Below are positions 44,369-54,596 of a stretch of 64,000 nt of DNA, piece after piece. Below the pieces are notes generated by a model. The model was not told the origin of the DNA. It saw only the letters and a program-made list of their open reading frames with translations, and did no database searches. Origin of the DNA: Tethya wilhelma (lineage: Eukaryota > Porifera > Demospongiae > Tethyida > Tethyidae); assembly GCA_964030475.1 (NCBI GenBank), contig CAXIPT010000020.1:5101-69100 (forward strand), written 5' to 3'. Within the stretch, counting starts at the first letter, position 1. Each line of letters opens with the position of its first letter. The position numbers and the translations under genes were made by a program.

Positions 44369-46090
44369 CCAGCTTTGCTGAAGAGATGCTCAGATGGCAC
44401 ACTTGTACCACATATGTACAAATACTTTTGAGCAAGAGTTGGTAGTCGTTTTGATTCTATTTTCTACCAATCAATAGGATTGTCTTTGGGGCTTATCACA
44501 GGTAAGTCCATGTACAAAGACTGTTCTTTCTCGACCTTTGCTGTGGGAGATAGTGACTCAGTACTTTTCTCTTTCAGTGCTTTCTTTTAAACTGCTCCAA
44601 GACCTTTTAGGTGCAGGAGGATTTATATCCTCACTTTCAGGCTCCAATCGTGAATGTTCATCAGGAACAAGCTTCTCTGCAATAGCAATAGCTTCAGTTT
44701 TAAGCTGATAGAGAAGAGAGTCTTTATTAGCTAAATATTCTGCTTTAAATCTAGGATCCAGAAAGCTGCATTTGTCAAGAATATCAGAGGTTTTTGTACG
44801 AGTGTAGTAAGCTGGTAATTTATCTGTAATTATCCCTTTCTTTCTTTTACCACTGCACTATCATCATCCTCAACAACAAGAATTTCATCCACATGTTTCA
44901 AAAGAGGTCGAATTGCTGAAATAGTAATCTGCTTCTCATCAGCTAAAGCATCAGTAAGAACATGAAGTGGTTTTAATACAGAAGCTACATCCTCTAAAAC
45001 AGTGAACTCATGATCTGAAGGCATGCGATACCAGTTTTTCCGATCTTCAGCTAACACACCACATATAGCTTGCTGTTGCTCCAAGATCCTAGCAATCATC
45101 TCATAGGTTAAACCCCATCGCGTGACAACATCTGAAATTAGCTTTTTTTGCTTCATGCCTAAGTCTGCCTGAGATCTCGGTACTTTTTCCAACTTCTACT
45201 AAACACTTCTAACAATGAGTGACATCTTGCAACTGCCCTTTTTACTGCATCGATATCCAATGCCTTGTTTACAGCGAGATCTAGATTTTGACCAAAACAA
45301 CTGATTCGTGGCCAAGAAAGAGATTCAAAAGCAGCAACAAAGTCAGTAGTTGTACAAACCAGTTTGTTGCTCTCAAGCTCCCGGTTTTGTAGTGTTTCTT
45401 GTATAGCTTCTGCTAGATTATTTCCTGTGTGATCCTCAAAAACAGGTACTGTATCAAGGCAAAAACAGCTTAGCTCCCAATCTTCATGTATAAAATGTAC
45501 ATTGAAACTCAGGTATGGGTGTAACTGAAATTGTCCATAGATCAGTAGTTGCTGCAAATGATTGGGCACTTTTAACAGCTGGCTTAACAGTGTTATTTTT
45601 TAGCTCACTGTACACTTTACGAATCTTAGTGTCTGAAAAGTACTTACGAGAAGGAAGAGATTACTTCGGATCAAATGTCATCACTCTATGCCTAAAGCCA
45701 GGTTTCTCAACAATGTAGAATGGTTGCATATCCCTAGCAATAAAATGAGCAACAGCATCATTCAACACCTGGCCTCGTCGAGATTGGGTCTACACTTGAA
45801 CGTGGCAAGATACCTAAAAGGAGGCACCAGACATTGGAAGATGTCCTTGAAAAATCAAAAAAGTATGACCAGAAAATATCTCAGGCTGATTGTCTTGCAA
45901 GTGAACAAACATGTTAGTTGTGTTAGAACGCTTGGCCTGCACAACTTTTTTGCAATGACGGCAAACAGGCTTTTCACTTTCTGTAGGAATAGGCTGTCCT
46001 TTTTCATTTGCTTTGAGCCCGCCCATACTTCACTAGTAGAATTTGTTTTTTTTACTAGATTACACTCACTAGTACTAGCCTCAGCCATTT
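44369..46090 (-). pseudogene. hAT-family (ZBED-type) transposase pseudogene
   Basis: A decayed cut-and-paste transposase reading from an ATG near 46088. In order: a BED zinc-finger region (GLKANEKGQPIPTESEKP, CRHC, then HLQDNQPEIF, where the usual final His is replaced); FIARDMQPFYIVEKPGFR; LPSRKYFSDTKIRKVY; TTDLW; DVVTRWGLTYEMIARILEQQ; ISAIRPLLKHVDEIL; FLDPRFK; and the hATC dimerisation region (LPTLAQKYLYICGTSVPSEH, then FSKAGY). Several frame changes occur (near 46026, between 45815 and 45570, near 45180 and near 44835) along with in-frame stops: TAA in the DPK-SLPSR region and TAG where hATC usually has a second Trp. The C-terminus is cut at 44369 by repeat H. No TIRs were found. It is clearly inactive. 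Confidence 0.85.
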
Positions 46091-46640
46091 TGTTTCACGA
46101 GGTTTAAGCCTAACACGTGCATGATGAAATGCTGCCCTTTGACCTCAAGTTGCAATAATAACAATAGTCCAAAAGTACAGTATTGCACGTTCTGTGATAT
46201 CGCATATCGCGATACTATCGTTCAATAGTAGTCTGGACATGACACGGACTTCCTGAAACTACGGACTAGATAACCGGGAAAATGATCGACCACGCCGACT
46301 TGGAGGCGGGATCCCTCATAGGATTTGGTGTTTGATCAATCATGAGCATGCTTGAGGTGAAAGCGAGACTAGTTAAATTGGGCACCAAGACTGAAAGACA
46401 ATGTTTGCAGGGGAGATGTGAATTAGTGATTGTGAATTGTGCTTCTACCAGCCTTTAGTACTCTTGGTGAAGAGTAGAGTGCTTGCCCTGCTGTTGTTCA
46501 ATTCCATGGACAAGCTTGTTTAGAAAGTGAAAGTTGGCTGTATGTCTTAATGCTTTTCTCTCTGCTAAATAGCAATGGATTTATCTCAAATAAATTTGTA
46601 TTTTTTAATTGACTGGGTCTGCATGGTCTTGTAGGCGAAT
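46091..46640. other. 5' flank of the hAT pseudogene
   Basis: Unique sequence with a palindromic stretch, TGATATCGCATATCGCGATA, near 46196. It may hold the non-coding end of the hAT element, but no TIR partner is visible. No gene recognised. Confidence 0.3.
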
Positions 46641-46698
46641 TTTAGCACAGATAGAGAGTACCTCTTTGCTCTGACCGGTGACCTGTTTTCGGGTCTTN

Positions 46699-46771
<73 letters not shown>

Positions 46772-47330
46772 TTGTTTCTCTTTGCTCTGACCAGCGAACT
46801 GTTTTGGGGTCTTGTATAGGTAGAGTTCACACACACACATACTGTTGTTTCTCTTTGCTCTGACTGGCGACCTGTTTTCGAGTCTTGTAGGCAGAGTTCA
46901 CACATACTGTTGTTTCTCTTTACTCTGACTGGCGACCTGTTTTCGGGTCTTTTAGGCAGAGTTTACACACACACAATCAATGTTGTTTCTCTTTGCTCTG
47001 ACCAGCGAACTGTTTTCGAGTCTTGTAGGCAGAGTTCATGCACACATACTGTTGCTCTGACCTGCGACTTGTTTTCGGGTCTTGTAGGCAGTGTTCACAC
47101 ACACATACACATACTGTTGTTTCTCTTTGCTCTGACCGGCGACCTGTTTTCGGGTCTTGTAGGCAGAGTTCACACACACACATACACACACACACTGTTG
47201 TTTCTATTTCCTCTGACCGGCGACCTGTTTTCAGATCTTGTAGGCAAAGTTTCACACACAGTATTTTTAATTGCTTTGACCAGCGACCCAAGTTTCACTC
47301 ATGCACACACTGTTGTTAATTGCTCTAACT
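46641..47330. repeat. 65-80 bp minisatellite with an embedded (CA)n run
   Basis: About nine tandem units of the form TTTCTCTTTGCTCTGACC, GGCGACCTGTTTTCGGGTCT, TGTAGGCAGAGTTCACACAC. Each unit ends in a CA stretch of variable length, so units vary between 65 and 80 bp. A pure CA run of about 70 bp (46699-46769) follows the N at 46698 and is one expanded unit tail. Open frames here on both strands are artefacts of the repeat. Confidence 0.93.
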
Positions 47331-47609
47331 GGGCCATATAACCTGCATGTTTTCATGTCTTGTTTATTCCAGTGTAAGTATGTATAATCATGTATTATTT
47401 ATGTTTATTATTATTAGAGAAACAGCACAAGACTCTAGTGGACAAGATACAAGCATGCAGTCAAGTTCATTATTACTCTCACATTTGTCAGATTCCCAAT
47501 GGTCAAAGTTCAAGAGTTCTGTTCTAATTAAGTGAAAGTCGGCTTAGTAAAATTAGGAATGTCCAGTGATTTCTGGCAATGATATAGATTTACAATCATG
47601 CTTATTATA
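47331..47609 (+). other. Segment with a possible terminal exon
   Basis: After TTATTATTATTAG, a typical acceptor, the plus strand is open for ETAQDSSGQDTSMQSSSLLL and about 19 more codons to a TGA at 47533. The Ser-rich composition is compatible with a coding tail, but no homologue is recognised. Confidence 0.3.
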
Positions 47610-48349
47610 TAAGTAAAAAAAACCATTGGAAATGTAATGAGACACACATAGCTCTCAAGTGACCCGCATTTGGCGGTACAGACCAGCATTTACCTAGTAA
47701 AACCCACTGACCTGCCTACCTGACCCTAAAACACAGGTCTGGCAGCAGAGTTAAACCTAGGAATCACCTTCAGCACTTCAGGCTTGCTGACTCTTTCAGG
47801 ATGTTCTTTAGTCTCAAACTTCGTTTTACTACGTCAGTATTTTTGTTTAGTGAGCCTGTATCTCAGTGGTTACTAGCCAGTAAGTCCTCAATTTGAGCAA
47901 TAATTTACCATAGATCGGGAAATTTTCGTTAAAAAATTTTGGTCGATGACCATTACCAACAAAAATTAAACGGCACACACCCAATGAATATATCTATTGA
48001 AAATGTCAAGTTCTACATAGTTGTTGAAGCCGGCTCTGACACGACTATTATGACAGTTCAGTACTCATGTTTTGTATGAAATAACCATGACTAGCATTGG
48101 TACTATTGAAAGTTGGGAGCTATGACACAGGAATGGCTAAATCGTAAAAAGAACACAAACAAGATGGAATGGCTGTTAAAGTGTGTGCAAAATTCTTCCT
48201 GTATGGGCTGCATTTAACAATCTCCTTATTGAGTGGTTCATTTGAAAAATTCCTTACACACTCTAACAGCCATTCCATCTTGTTTGCGTTCTTTTTACGA
48301 TTTAGCCATTACTGTGTCTCATTACATTTCCAATGTTTTTTTTACTTGT
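47610..48349. mobile_element. MITE M, copy 2, with a nested insertion in its left arm
   Basis: The outer end CATTGGAAATGTAATGAGAC at the left mirrors GTCTCATTACATTTCCAATG at the right. Between them the second part of the arms, GGCTAAATCGTAAAAAGAAC with CAAACAAGATGGAATGGCTG, also occurs in both orientations (about 48134 and 48262). In the left arm the two parts are separated by about 470 bp (47647-48118) that copies 1 and 3 lack. That block has its own inverted ends, CATAGCTCTCAA and TTGGGAGCTATG. Confidence 0.7.
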
Positions 48350-48765
48350 TTGTACTAATTTTTCCATAATTCTACAAATGACATTTAAGTTGGTGTTTGT
48401 AGCTAGCTACTGAGCTAGTAGTCTGGCAAGCCAGACTTGCTGAGCCAGCAGTGAGCTCAGTGCTGAGCTGGTAAGTTGTGTAGCCTGCTGCTTGATACTG
48501 AAGTGAAACACACATCTCAGTCATTTGAAGGCAGGAGCTGTATCATAATGCCTTTCTATGTTATGATAATCAAAGTCCTGATTCATAAGAGGAACCAGGT
48601 ATCACAAAATAGTTCCAAGCAACTTTAGTGCATTTAATTACAAATAATGCACACTTTTGTGTTCGGAAAGGGTCGTCAATTCGATTTTTTAGAAGCTAAA
48701 TGCATGAGTGTAGAAATTAATGGCGGCCATATGGAGGAAGCGCTTTTCGCCTTGTATCTAGCTAC
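48350..48765. other. Unique segment
   Basis: Holds TGAGCTAGTAGTCTGGCAAG-type short inverted words near 48420-48470 and AATGGCGGCCAT at 48719-48730, which resembles a YY1-type motif. No coding frame or full element recognised. Confidence 0.3.
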
Positions 48766-49106
48766 TCAATGAGAGGCGCTAAAAACTGATGGCAAAAGTG
48801 ACTGCTCCGGAAGAAACCAAGTTTGTTCGTTCAAGAAAATCAGCTTGTAAAAGTGAGTAGTCACTGAGAAAAGTTGAGCCAAGATAGAAAAAGAAGAAGA
48901 AGAAGATGGAGAAAATTGGCGGTTTGACATGTTTGTGTTTGTTGCTTTACCGATGGTCTTAGGCCATTTTTTGGGCTCATTACAAAGAGAAAGAGAAAGC
49001 CTTTTAGTGCTAAGCGCTGAGTTTTTGCAGTTATTCGCGTGAATATTTGTATTGTGCTGATGGGCCATCCGTGCCATTCCTGTGTACCCAGTACTACCAT
49101 GTTGGG
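48766..49106 (+). mobile_element. Hairpin-ended repeat H, copy 3
   Basis: The longest copy. It runs to the terminal hairpin, here decayed (CCCAGTACTACCATGTTGGG). The part from about 48965 matches the complement of 40609-40777. It includes a (GAA)n stretch at about 48888-48905. A 103-codon minus frame overlaps it; its low-complexity Ser run argues against a gene. The left boundary is uncertain. Confidence 0.55.
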
Positions 49107-49961
49107 AATAATCAAGGTGATCATCACTTCACACTGTACACATTATGTATACACGTATCTATATGCACGGACACTTGCATTCGTATACGCATATTATACA
49201 CACGTACACACACACACACACTCAGGTGCGTTAATACATGTAGACCATAGATTTGTGCATGCACCTCTATAGTAATTATTGCTTGTACCTGAACAAGCTT
49301 TTTACAAGCTTTGAACATGCGCAGTTTGCATATTAATTAGCCAATGGAATTTAATTATGGACGTGGTGCATTATTTGGAACAGTTCTACTGGACAAGACT
49401 CGCGCTAGCTTGCGCATTGTCTTTTGCTTCTGGGGCCGATTAGAATGGAAGAGCCTGTAATACTGAGCAGCAGTCTTCAATTGGAGTGCCAGGTACAAGC
49501 ATAGACACACTAAGCTACTACAAAATTATATACAATGTCATGTATATACAGAGGAGGGGGGGAGGCACTTGAAAGTGTAAATTTATATGAGGTCTGCATG
49601 ATAAAGGCAAAGCTTAATAGGACCCCATAAGGGGCCAGGCAAAAAGACTTACAGAGAATTCCTTCACATCAAGAATCTAGATAAGTATTATGGACTCCGA
49701 AATTCAATCCTCTCTACATTATAATAATAATATGTAGCACTATTATGTGTGTGTAAGAGAGAGAAAGGCTGGCTTAAGCTTTTTATAAAAGAATTATATG
49801 ACTTTTAAATTGTCACCAAGTTAGAGTTGATCAATAATTATACGATGAAATTTGACATTAAAATTTAGTGCCTTATCGACTGTGTTAATGTGTATAATAC
49901 TATAATCACTATTATTACCAACACAACACACAACATCATGTATACATACATGATAATTAGT

Positions 49962-51970
49962 TCAAACTAGACATATCAGTTGGTCAACATTCCATTCACT
50001 CATTGGAAGTTTGCAGGGGATCCTCCTGGCTTGTAAGTCATGCTCATTTGCCTTGTATTCCTCAAAAAGAGTACTTTTCATCTTTTTGGAAAGCTCTCTC
50101 AGCTTCTTCATTAAGGTTGCTCCCACACGTTTACCATTGTGCTGTAGCGTTTTGACCTCATGTCGTACAGAGTCATACTGTTGTAGCTGCTGCTGGTTTG
50201 TAACAATTCTTGCAGCATGTTGAGCAAACTTACTTTTGTATACATAAAGACTTGGCTTAGCAATACTCACAGCATTATCGAAGAGAGTAGAGTAAGCGAT
50301 CAATGCTCAGACACCATCAATTATCGGACGCTATTCTGACTTATCTGTGGGCGTTGCTGCTTCGAGACTATTACCATTAGACTGCTCATGAAAATCTACT
50401 CCAGGTTGTGCAAACATCCAGCCCCACCCCCTTTCTGTAACGCTTTCTGGCACGATTAAAGGGTGTGTCCGAAATAATCAATAGTCGGCCCAAAAATCAC
50501 ATCACGGACGGCAGCTCAAAACAACCTAGAAACTTGTGGTAGAGCTACCCAATCTGGATATCAGAAAGTTCCGTTCTCTTACTATTAATATTCCAAGAGA
50601 GTAGCTGATTGCACGTAGCAGTGTCTCAAACAAAGCCGTCATATCATTGAGGTCCAGCGATCCAATATAAAATGGCCAATTTCACTGTTTTACTGAATTT
50701 TAGCAATTGCTGTGAAAGTAAACAATACTTAATAGTATAGACATATAAAGAAACTTATCAATAGCTTCTATATGTAATTTCAAGTTGTTTTAGCAGATAC
50801 TATGCCAGTTGTCCATTTATTTCTAAATAGCAGATTTTTCTAATAGCCTTGTAGGGTGCGATCTTGTTAAACAATTAAACAATTGTCAGAATATTACATA
50901 CAGCAATTTCAGATTACACACAGAAGTTTACAATAAATTTCTTTCAATGATTATGCACTCAAACTTGCTTGCTTACACATCAAAGTGCCTAAAACCAGTG
51001 AAAACGCTAACAATTAATGTTTGACAATCGATTGTTCGACCTCAATGATATGACGGTTTCGTTTAAGACACTGCTGCCTGCAATCAGCTCCTCTCTTGGA
51101 ATATTAAGAGCAAGAGAACTGAACTTTCTGATCTCCAGATTGGGTAGCTCTAACACAAGTTTACAGGTTGTTTTGAGCTGCCGTTCGTGATGTGATTTTT
51201 TGGGCCGACTATTGATTATTTCGGCCGTCGTGCCAGAAAACGTTACAGAAAGGGGGTGGGGCTGGATGTTTGCACAACCTGGAGTAGATTTTCACGAGCA
51301 GTCTAATGGTAATAGTCTCAAAGCAGCAACGCCCACAGGTAAGTCATAATAGCGTCCGATAATTGATGGTGTCCGAGTATTGATCGCTTACTCTATATAT
51401 AGTTGTCTCTTTGATTGGAGAAATTGTTTGATCATAGTAATCTGGTGTTTCAGCTCCTTTTAGTGACAACGACTCTGAGTCCATACTGTGTGAAGAGCTT
51501 ACTTCTAAATCTGACTCAAGGGGGGCAATCGCACTCTCATTGGTGTATACACTGACCTTCTCAATCGGCAATACAATATCAGATTCTTGGTCAACACAAT
51601 CTTCCCAGCAAACATTGAGGTGAGTGAGCACATCACTAGTACATGTTGACCGATAGTGAAATACTGGTGGTGATTTGTGACTGTTGTCTGTATCAAGAAA
51701 TTCAATCCCTTGTGTACAATATCTCCACCACACATCTTCATTGCATAAAAGGTAATCACTAATCTGTTGTAGGTGGGCCTGATAATGTGCTTTATGCTGC
51801 TGTATCCATTCCCAACTAAAAATTGTCTCAAACNTTTATGCTGCTGTATCCATTCCCAACTAAAAATTGTGTTAGACTTTGGTGGTAGAGTTGAAGCTAG
51901 TTGACTAATGCTGCTTTCTTCTAGCTGAAGATCTTTGCTAACCGTTAGTTCTTCTTGTACCCTGATCAGA
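49962..51970 (-). pseudogene. Unknown protein of repeat U, copy 2, split by a MITE
   Basis: Two coding blocks on the minus strand: about 51970-51396 (VQEELTVSKDLQLEESSISQ onward, through NEDVWWRYCTQGIEFLDTD) and 50288-49962 (LFDNAVSIAKPSLYVYKSKF onward). They are contiguous in copy 3 but separated here by the element at 50291-51393. The C-terminal 100 residues are basic and rich in Lys, Gln and Leu, with likely coiled-coil character (NQQQLQQYDSVRHEVKTLQH). The N-terminal block is acidic. I recognise no domain. The last residues differ from copy 3 through a small indel near the stop. Confidence 0.6.
50291..51393. mobile_element. TA-flanked MITE with about 370-bp inverted arms
   Basis: TIRs begin GAGTAAGCGATCAAT. 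The arms (about 50291-50663 and 51037-51393) stay highly similar throughout and include CAGCCCCACCCCCTTTCTGT. TA occurs at 50289-50290 and 51394-51395. Comparison with the uninterrupted copy 3 (ACTATATATACTCTCTTTG) confirms insertion at TA with duplication. Length is 1103 bp with a central AT-rich spacer and no coding sequence. This fits a Tc1/mariner-dependent MITE. Confidence 0.9.
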
Positions 51971-51975
51971 GCATT

Positions 51976-52166
51976 TTGAACAAGTAAAAAAAACATTGGA
52001 AATGTAATGAGACATAGGAATGGCCAAGTCGTAAAAAGAAGGCAAACAAGATGGAATGGCTGTCTGAGTGTGTGCCGAATTCTTCCTGTGTGGGCTACAT
52101 GTAGTACTCTCTTTCCATGTTGAGTCCCTCATGTTGCCCATAGGAATAATTCTTTACACACTCTGC
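51976..52166. mobile_element. MITE M, copy 3 (right part missing)
   Basis: Left arm from CAAGTAAAAAAAACATTGG through GGCCAAGTCGTAAAAAGAAG to TTCTTTACACACTCTG, cut by the N at 52167. It is nearly identical to copy 1, including TGCCGAATTCTTCCTGTGTG. Confidence 0.72.
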
Positions 52167-52167
52167 N

Positions 52168-52877
52168 TACAACGGATTAGTGATTACCTTTTATGCGGTG
52201 AAGATGTGTGGTGGAGATATTGTACACAAGGGATTGAATTTCTTGATACAGACAACAGTCACAAATCACCACCAGTATTTCACTATCGGTCAACATGTAC
52301 TAGTGATGTGCTCACTCACCTCAATGTTTGCTGGGAAGATTGTGTTGACCAAGAATCTGATGTTGTATTGCCGATTGAGAAGGTCAGTATGTACACCAAC
52401 GAGAGTGCAATTGCCCCCCTTGAGTCAGATTTAGAAGTAAGCTCTTCACACAGTATGGACTCAGAGTCGTTGTCACTAAAAGGAGATGAAACACCAGATT
52501 ACTATGATCAAACAATTTCTCCAATCAAAGAGACAACTATATATACTCTCTTTGATAATGCTGTGAGTATTGCTAAGCCAAGTCTTTATGTATACAAAAC
52601 TAAGTTTGCTCAACATGCTGCAAGAATTGTTACAAACCAGCAGCAGCTACAACAGTATGACTCTGTGCGACATGAGGTCAAAACGTTACAGCACAATGGT
52701 AAACGTGTGGGAGCAACTTTAATGAAGAAGCTGAGAGATCTTTCCAAAAAGATGAAAAGTACTCTTTTTGAGGAATACAAGGCAAATGAGCATGACTTAC
52801 AAGCCAGGAGGATCCCCTGCAAACTTCTAATGAGTGAATGGAATGTTGACCCAACTGATATGTCTAGTTTGAACTAA
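52168..52877 (+). CDS. Unknown protein of repeat U, copy 3 (N-terminus missing)
   Basis: Open for about 236 codons from the N at 52167 to a TAA at 52875-52877, ending DPTDMSSLN. It begins QRISDYLLCGEDVWWRYCTQ, then an acidic, Ser-rich middle (DLEVSSSHSMDSESLSLKG), then a basic Gln/Lys/Leu-rich C-terminal region with coiled-coil character. It is nearly identical to copy 2 over the shared part, so copying was recent or the region is partly an assembly duplicate. No catalytic motif, zinc finger or membrane segment is visible. The start codon lies beyond the N. Confidence 0.6.
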
Positions 52878-53607
52878 TTATCATGTATTTATACATGATG
52901 TTGTGTGTTGTGTTGCTAATAATAGTGATTATAGTATTATACACATTAACACAGTCGATAAGGCACTTAATTTCAATGTCAAATTTCATCGTATAATTAT
53001 TGATCAACTCTAACTTGGCGACAATTTAAAAGTCATGTAATTCTTTTATAAAAAGCTTAAGCCGGCCTTTCTCTCTCTTATACACACATAATAGTACAAC
53101 ATATTATTATAACGTAGGGAGGATTGAAAAAGCCTCCGTAATACTTATCTATACTCTTGATGTGAAGGAATTCTCTGTAACTCTTTCTACCTGGCCCCTT
53201 ATGGGGTCCTAAGCTTTGCCTTTATCATGCAGACCTCATATTACACTTTCAAGTGCCCCCCCCCCTTCCCCATATATATACATGACATTGTGTATAATTT
53301 TGTAGTAGCTTAGTGTGTCTATGCTTGTACCTGGCACTCCAATTGAAGACTGCTGCTCAGTATTACAGGCTCTTCCATCTAATCAGCCCCAGAAGCAAAA
53401 GACAATGCGCGAGCTAGCGCGAGTCTTGTCCAGTTAGAACTGTTCCAAATAACGCACCACGTAAATAATTAAATTCCATTGGCTAATTAATATACAAACT
53501 GCGCATGTTCAAAGCTTGTAAAAAGCTTGTTCAGGTACAAGCAATAATTACTATAGAGGCGCGCGCACAAATCTATGGTCTACATGTATTAACACACCTG
53601 AGTATGC
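52168..53607 (+). mobile_element. Repeat U, copy 3
   Basis: Coding part followed by a non-coding tail of about 730 bp. It ends CATGTATTAACACACCTGAG, the mirror of the U terminus at 43206 and 49223. The three copies have different flanks beyond this point, which defines a genuine element end. The tail includes GCGCGAGCTAGCGCGAG, an inverted-repeat-rich stretch. Confidence 0.72.
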
Positions 53608-53734
53608 TGAATCTAAATATGTAATAAAATTATCCACAACAGAGCTTAGTATTAAATACTAGTCAAAACTCTGAACACATTTTTAGCAAATTCAGATCAT
53701 GAAAAAACATGATACCTGCCTTAACTACACTGAG
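53608..53734. other. Short spacer between repeat U and satellite B
   Basis: AT-rich sequence ending CTTAACTACACTGAGT. A similar phrase, TTAACTACACTGAGTGG, occurs near 35577 next to the end of another satellite B array, so this may be a recurrent array boundary. Confidence 0.4.
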
Positions 53735-54091
53735 TTGGTGAAATTTTACTTTTTTCGACACATGGTGCATTCTCTCGGTGTAAATAACATTGTTGGTGAA
53801 AAACAAAGTTTTCTTACGGTAGAGATAAAGTAGTTAGTTTATGTGACCATAGACTTAGAAAATTTTCAAAGACAAAAATTTTAATTTTTTATTAAAAACG
53901 TTTATTTTGACTCGAAAACAATATTCAGCACAAAAAAAACACTTTGGTGAAATTTTACTTTTTTCAACACATGGATCATTTTCTTGGTGTAAAAAACATT
54001 TTTGGTGAAAAACAGAGTTTTCTCACGGTTGAGATAAAGAACTTAGTTTATTTCTGTGACTATGGACTTAGAAAATTTTCTAAGATTAAAA
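53735..54091 (+). repeat. Satellite subfamily B, plus orientation
   Basis: About 1.8 monomers starting GTGAAATTTTACTTTTTTCG and ending AAAATTTTCTAAGATTAAAA. Confidence 0.9.
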
Positions 54092-54094
54092 AGC

Positions 54095-54180
54095 GGCATA
54101 GCGGCAGCTGTATCATGTACTTTATAAGAATAATTAATCAATGAACATGGCAACACATCCCGTGTACTAACGGGAGGCTA
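54095..54180. mobile_element. Internal fragment of GTGACC-type family B
   Basis: GCAGCTGTATCATGTACTTT, AATCAATGAACATGGCAACA and CCCGTGTACTAACGGGAG match 6998-7062 of the family B element. Only this internal part is present. Confidence 0.6.
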
Positions 54181-54596
54181 ATTTTTATCTGACGCACCCT
54201 TTTGGAACATAGAATATCTCGAGGCATGAGGTCAAAGTACACAGTGTACACGCCCAGTATATTATATCTGCTATAAGTTAATAATAATTACTATGCTCTA
54301 ATTTAACGCACAAAAATTAAATACTGACATGACGCATGGTGATGGAGTGCGAGTTGGATTCTGGTCTATTAGCTACCTGACTGTCGTTCAAAGCAAGTCT
54401 CTGGTGGCTAGGTGAGTGTATAGTATTAGAAGATATATAAGTGATACAATAACAATGTTCAAAGGTTAGTAATAGCATCATGAATAACCATATCAAAAAT
54501 TTGTAAACTAGACTGACTATGATGTGTCCAACACGGTGATGTGAGTGGCTCAGTTAGCTAGCTTTTGGTAATGGCTATTAGTGACCACATCCATGT
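54181..54596. other. 3' flank of the MULE-type element
   Basis: AT-rich non-satellite sequence downstream of the transposase stop. No TIR partner found at the other end. It may include the element's 3' untranslated part. Confidence 0.35.

Larger units (their letters stand above)
49223..51975 (-). mobile_element. Repeat U, copy 2 (inverted, holds a nested MITE)
   Basis: From the shared terminus TCAGGTGCGTTAATACATG through about 730 bp of non-coding tail to the coding part that ends near 49962. It aligns with the complement of 52168-53607 except for the 1.1-kb insertion at 50291-51393. An N at 51834 interrupts it, with a 36-bp duplicate on both sides. It meets MITE M copy 3 at about 51976. Confidence 0.75.

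Noticed and set aside
46586..47341. Cys/Val-rich and His/Thr-rich frames around 46.6-47.3 kb
   Set aside because: Products of the CA tract and minisatellite on both strands.
48719..48730. YY1-like AATGGCGGCCAT as a promoter element
   Set aside because: A single short motif with no associated gene start; chance occurrence is plausible.
48766..49077. 103-codon minus frame in repeat H
   Set aside because: It has a Ser-rich low-complexity run from (GAA)n, no domain, and is not conserved in the other H copies as far as they extend.
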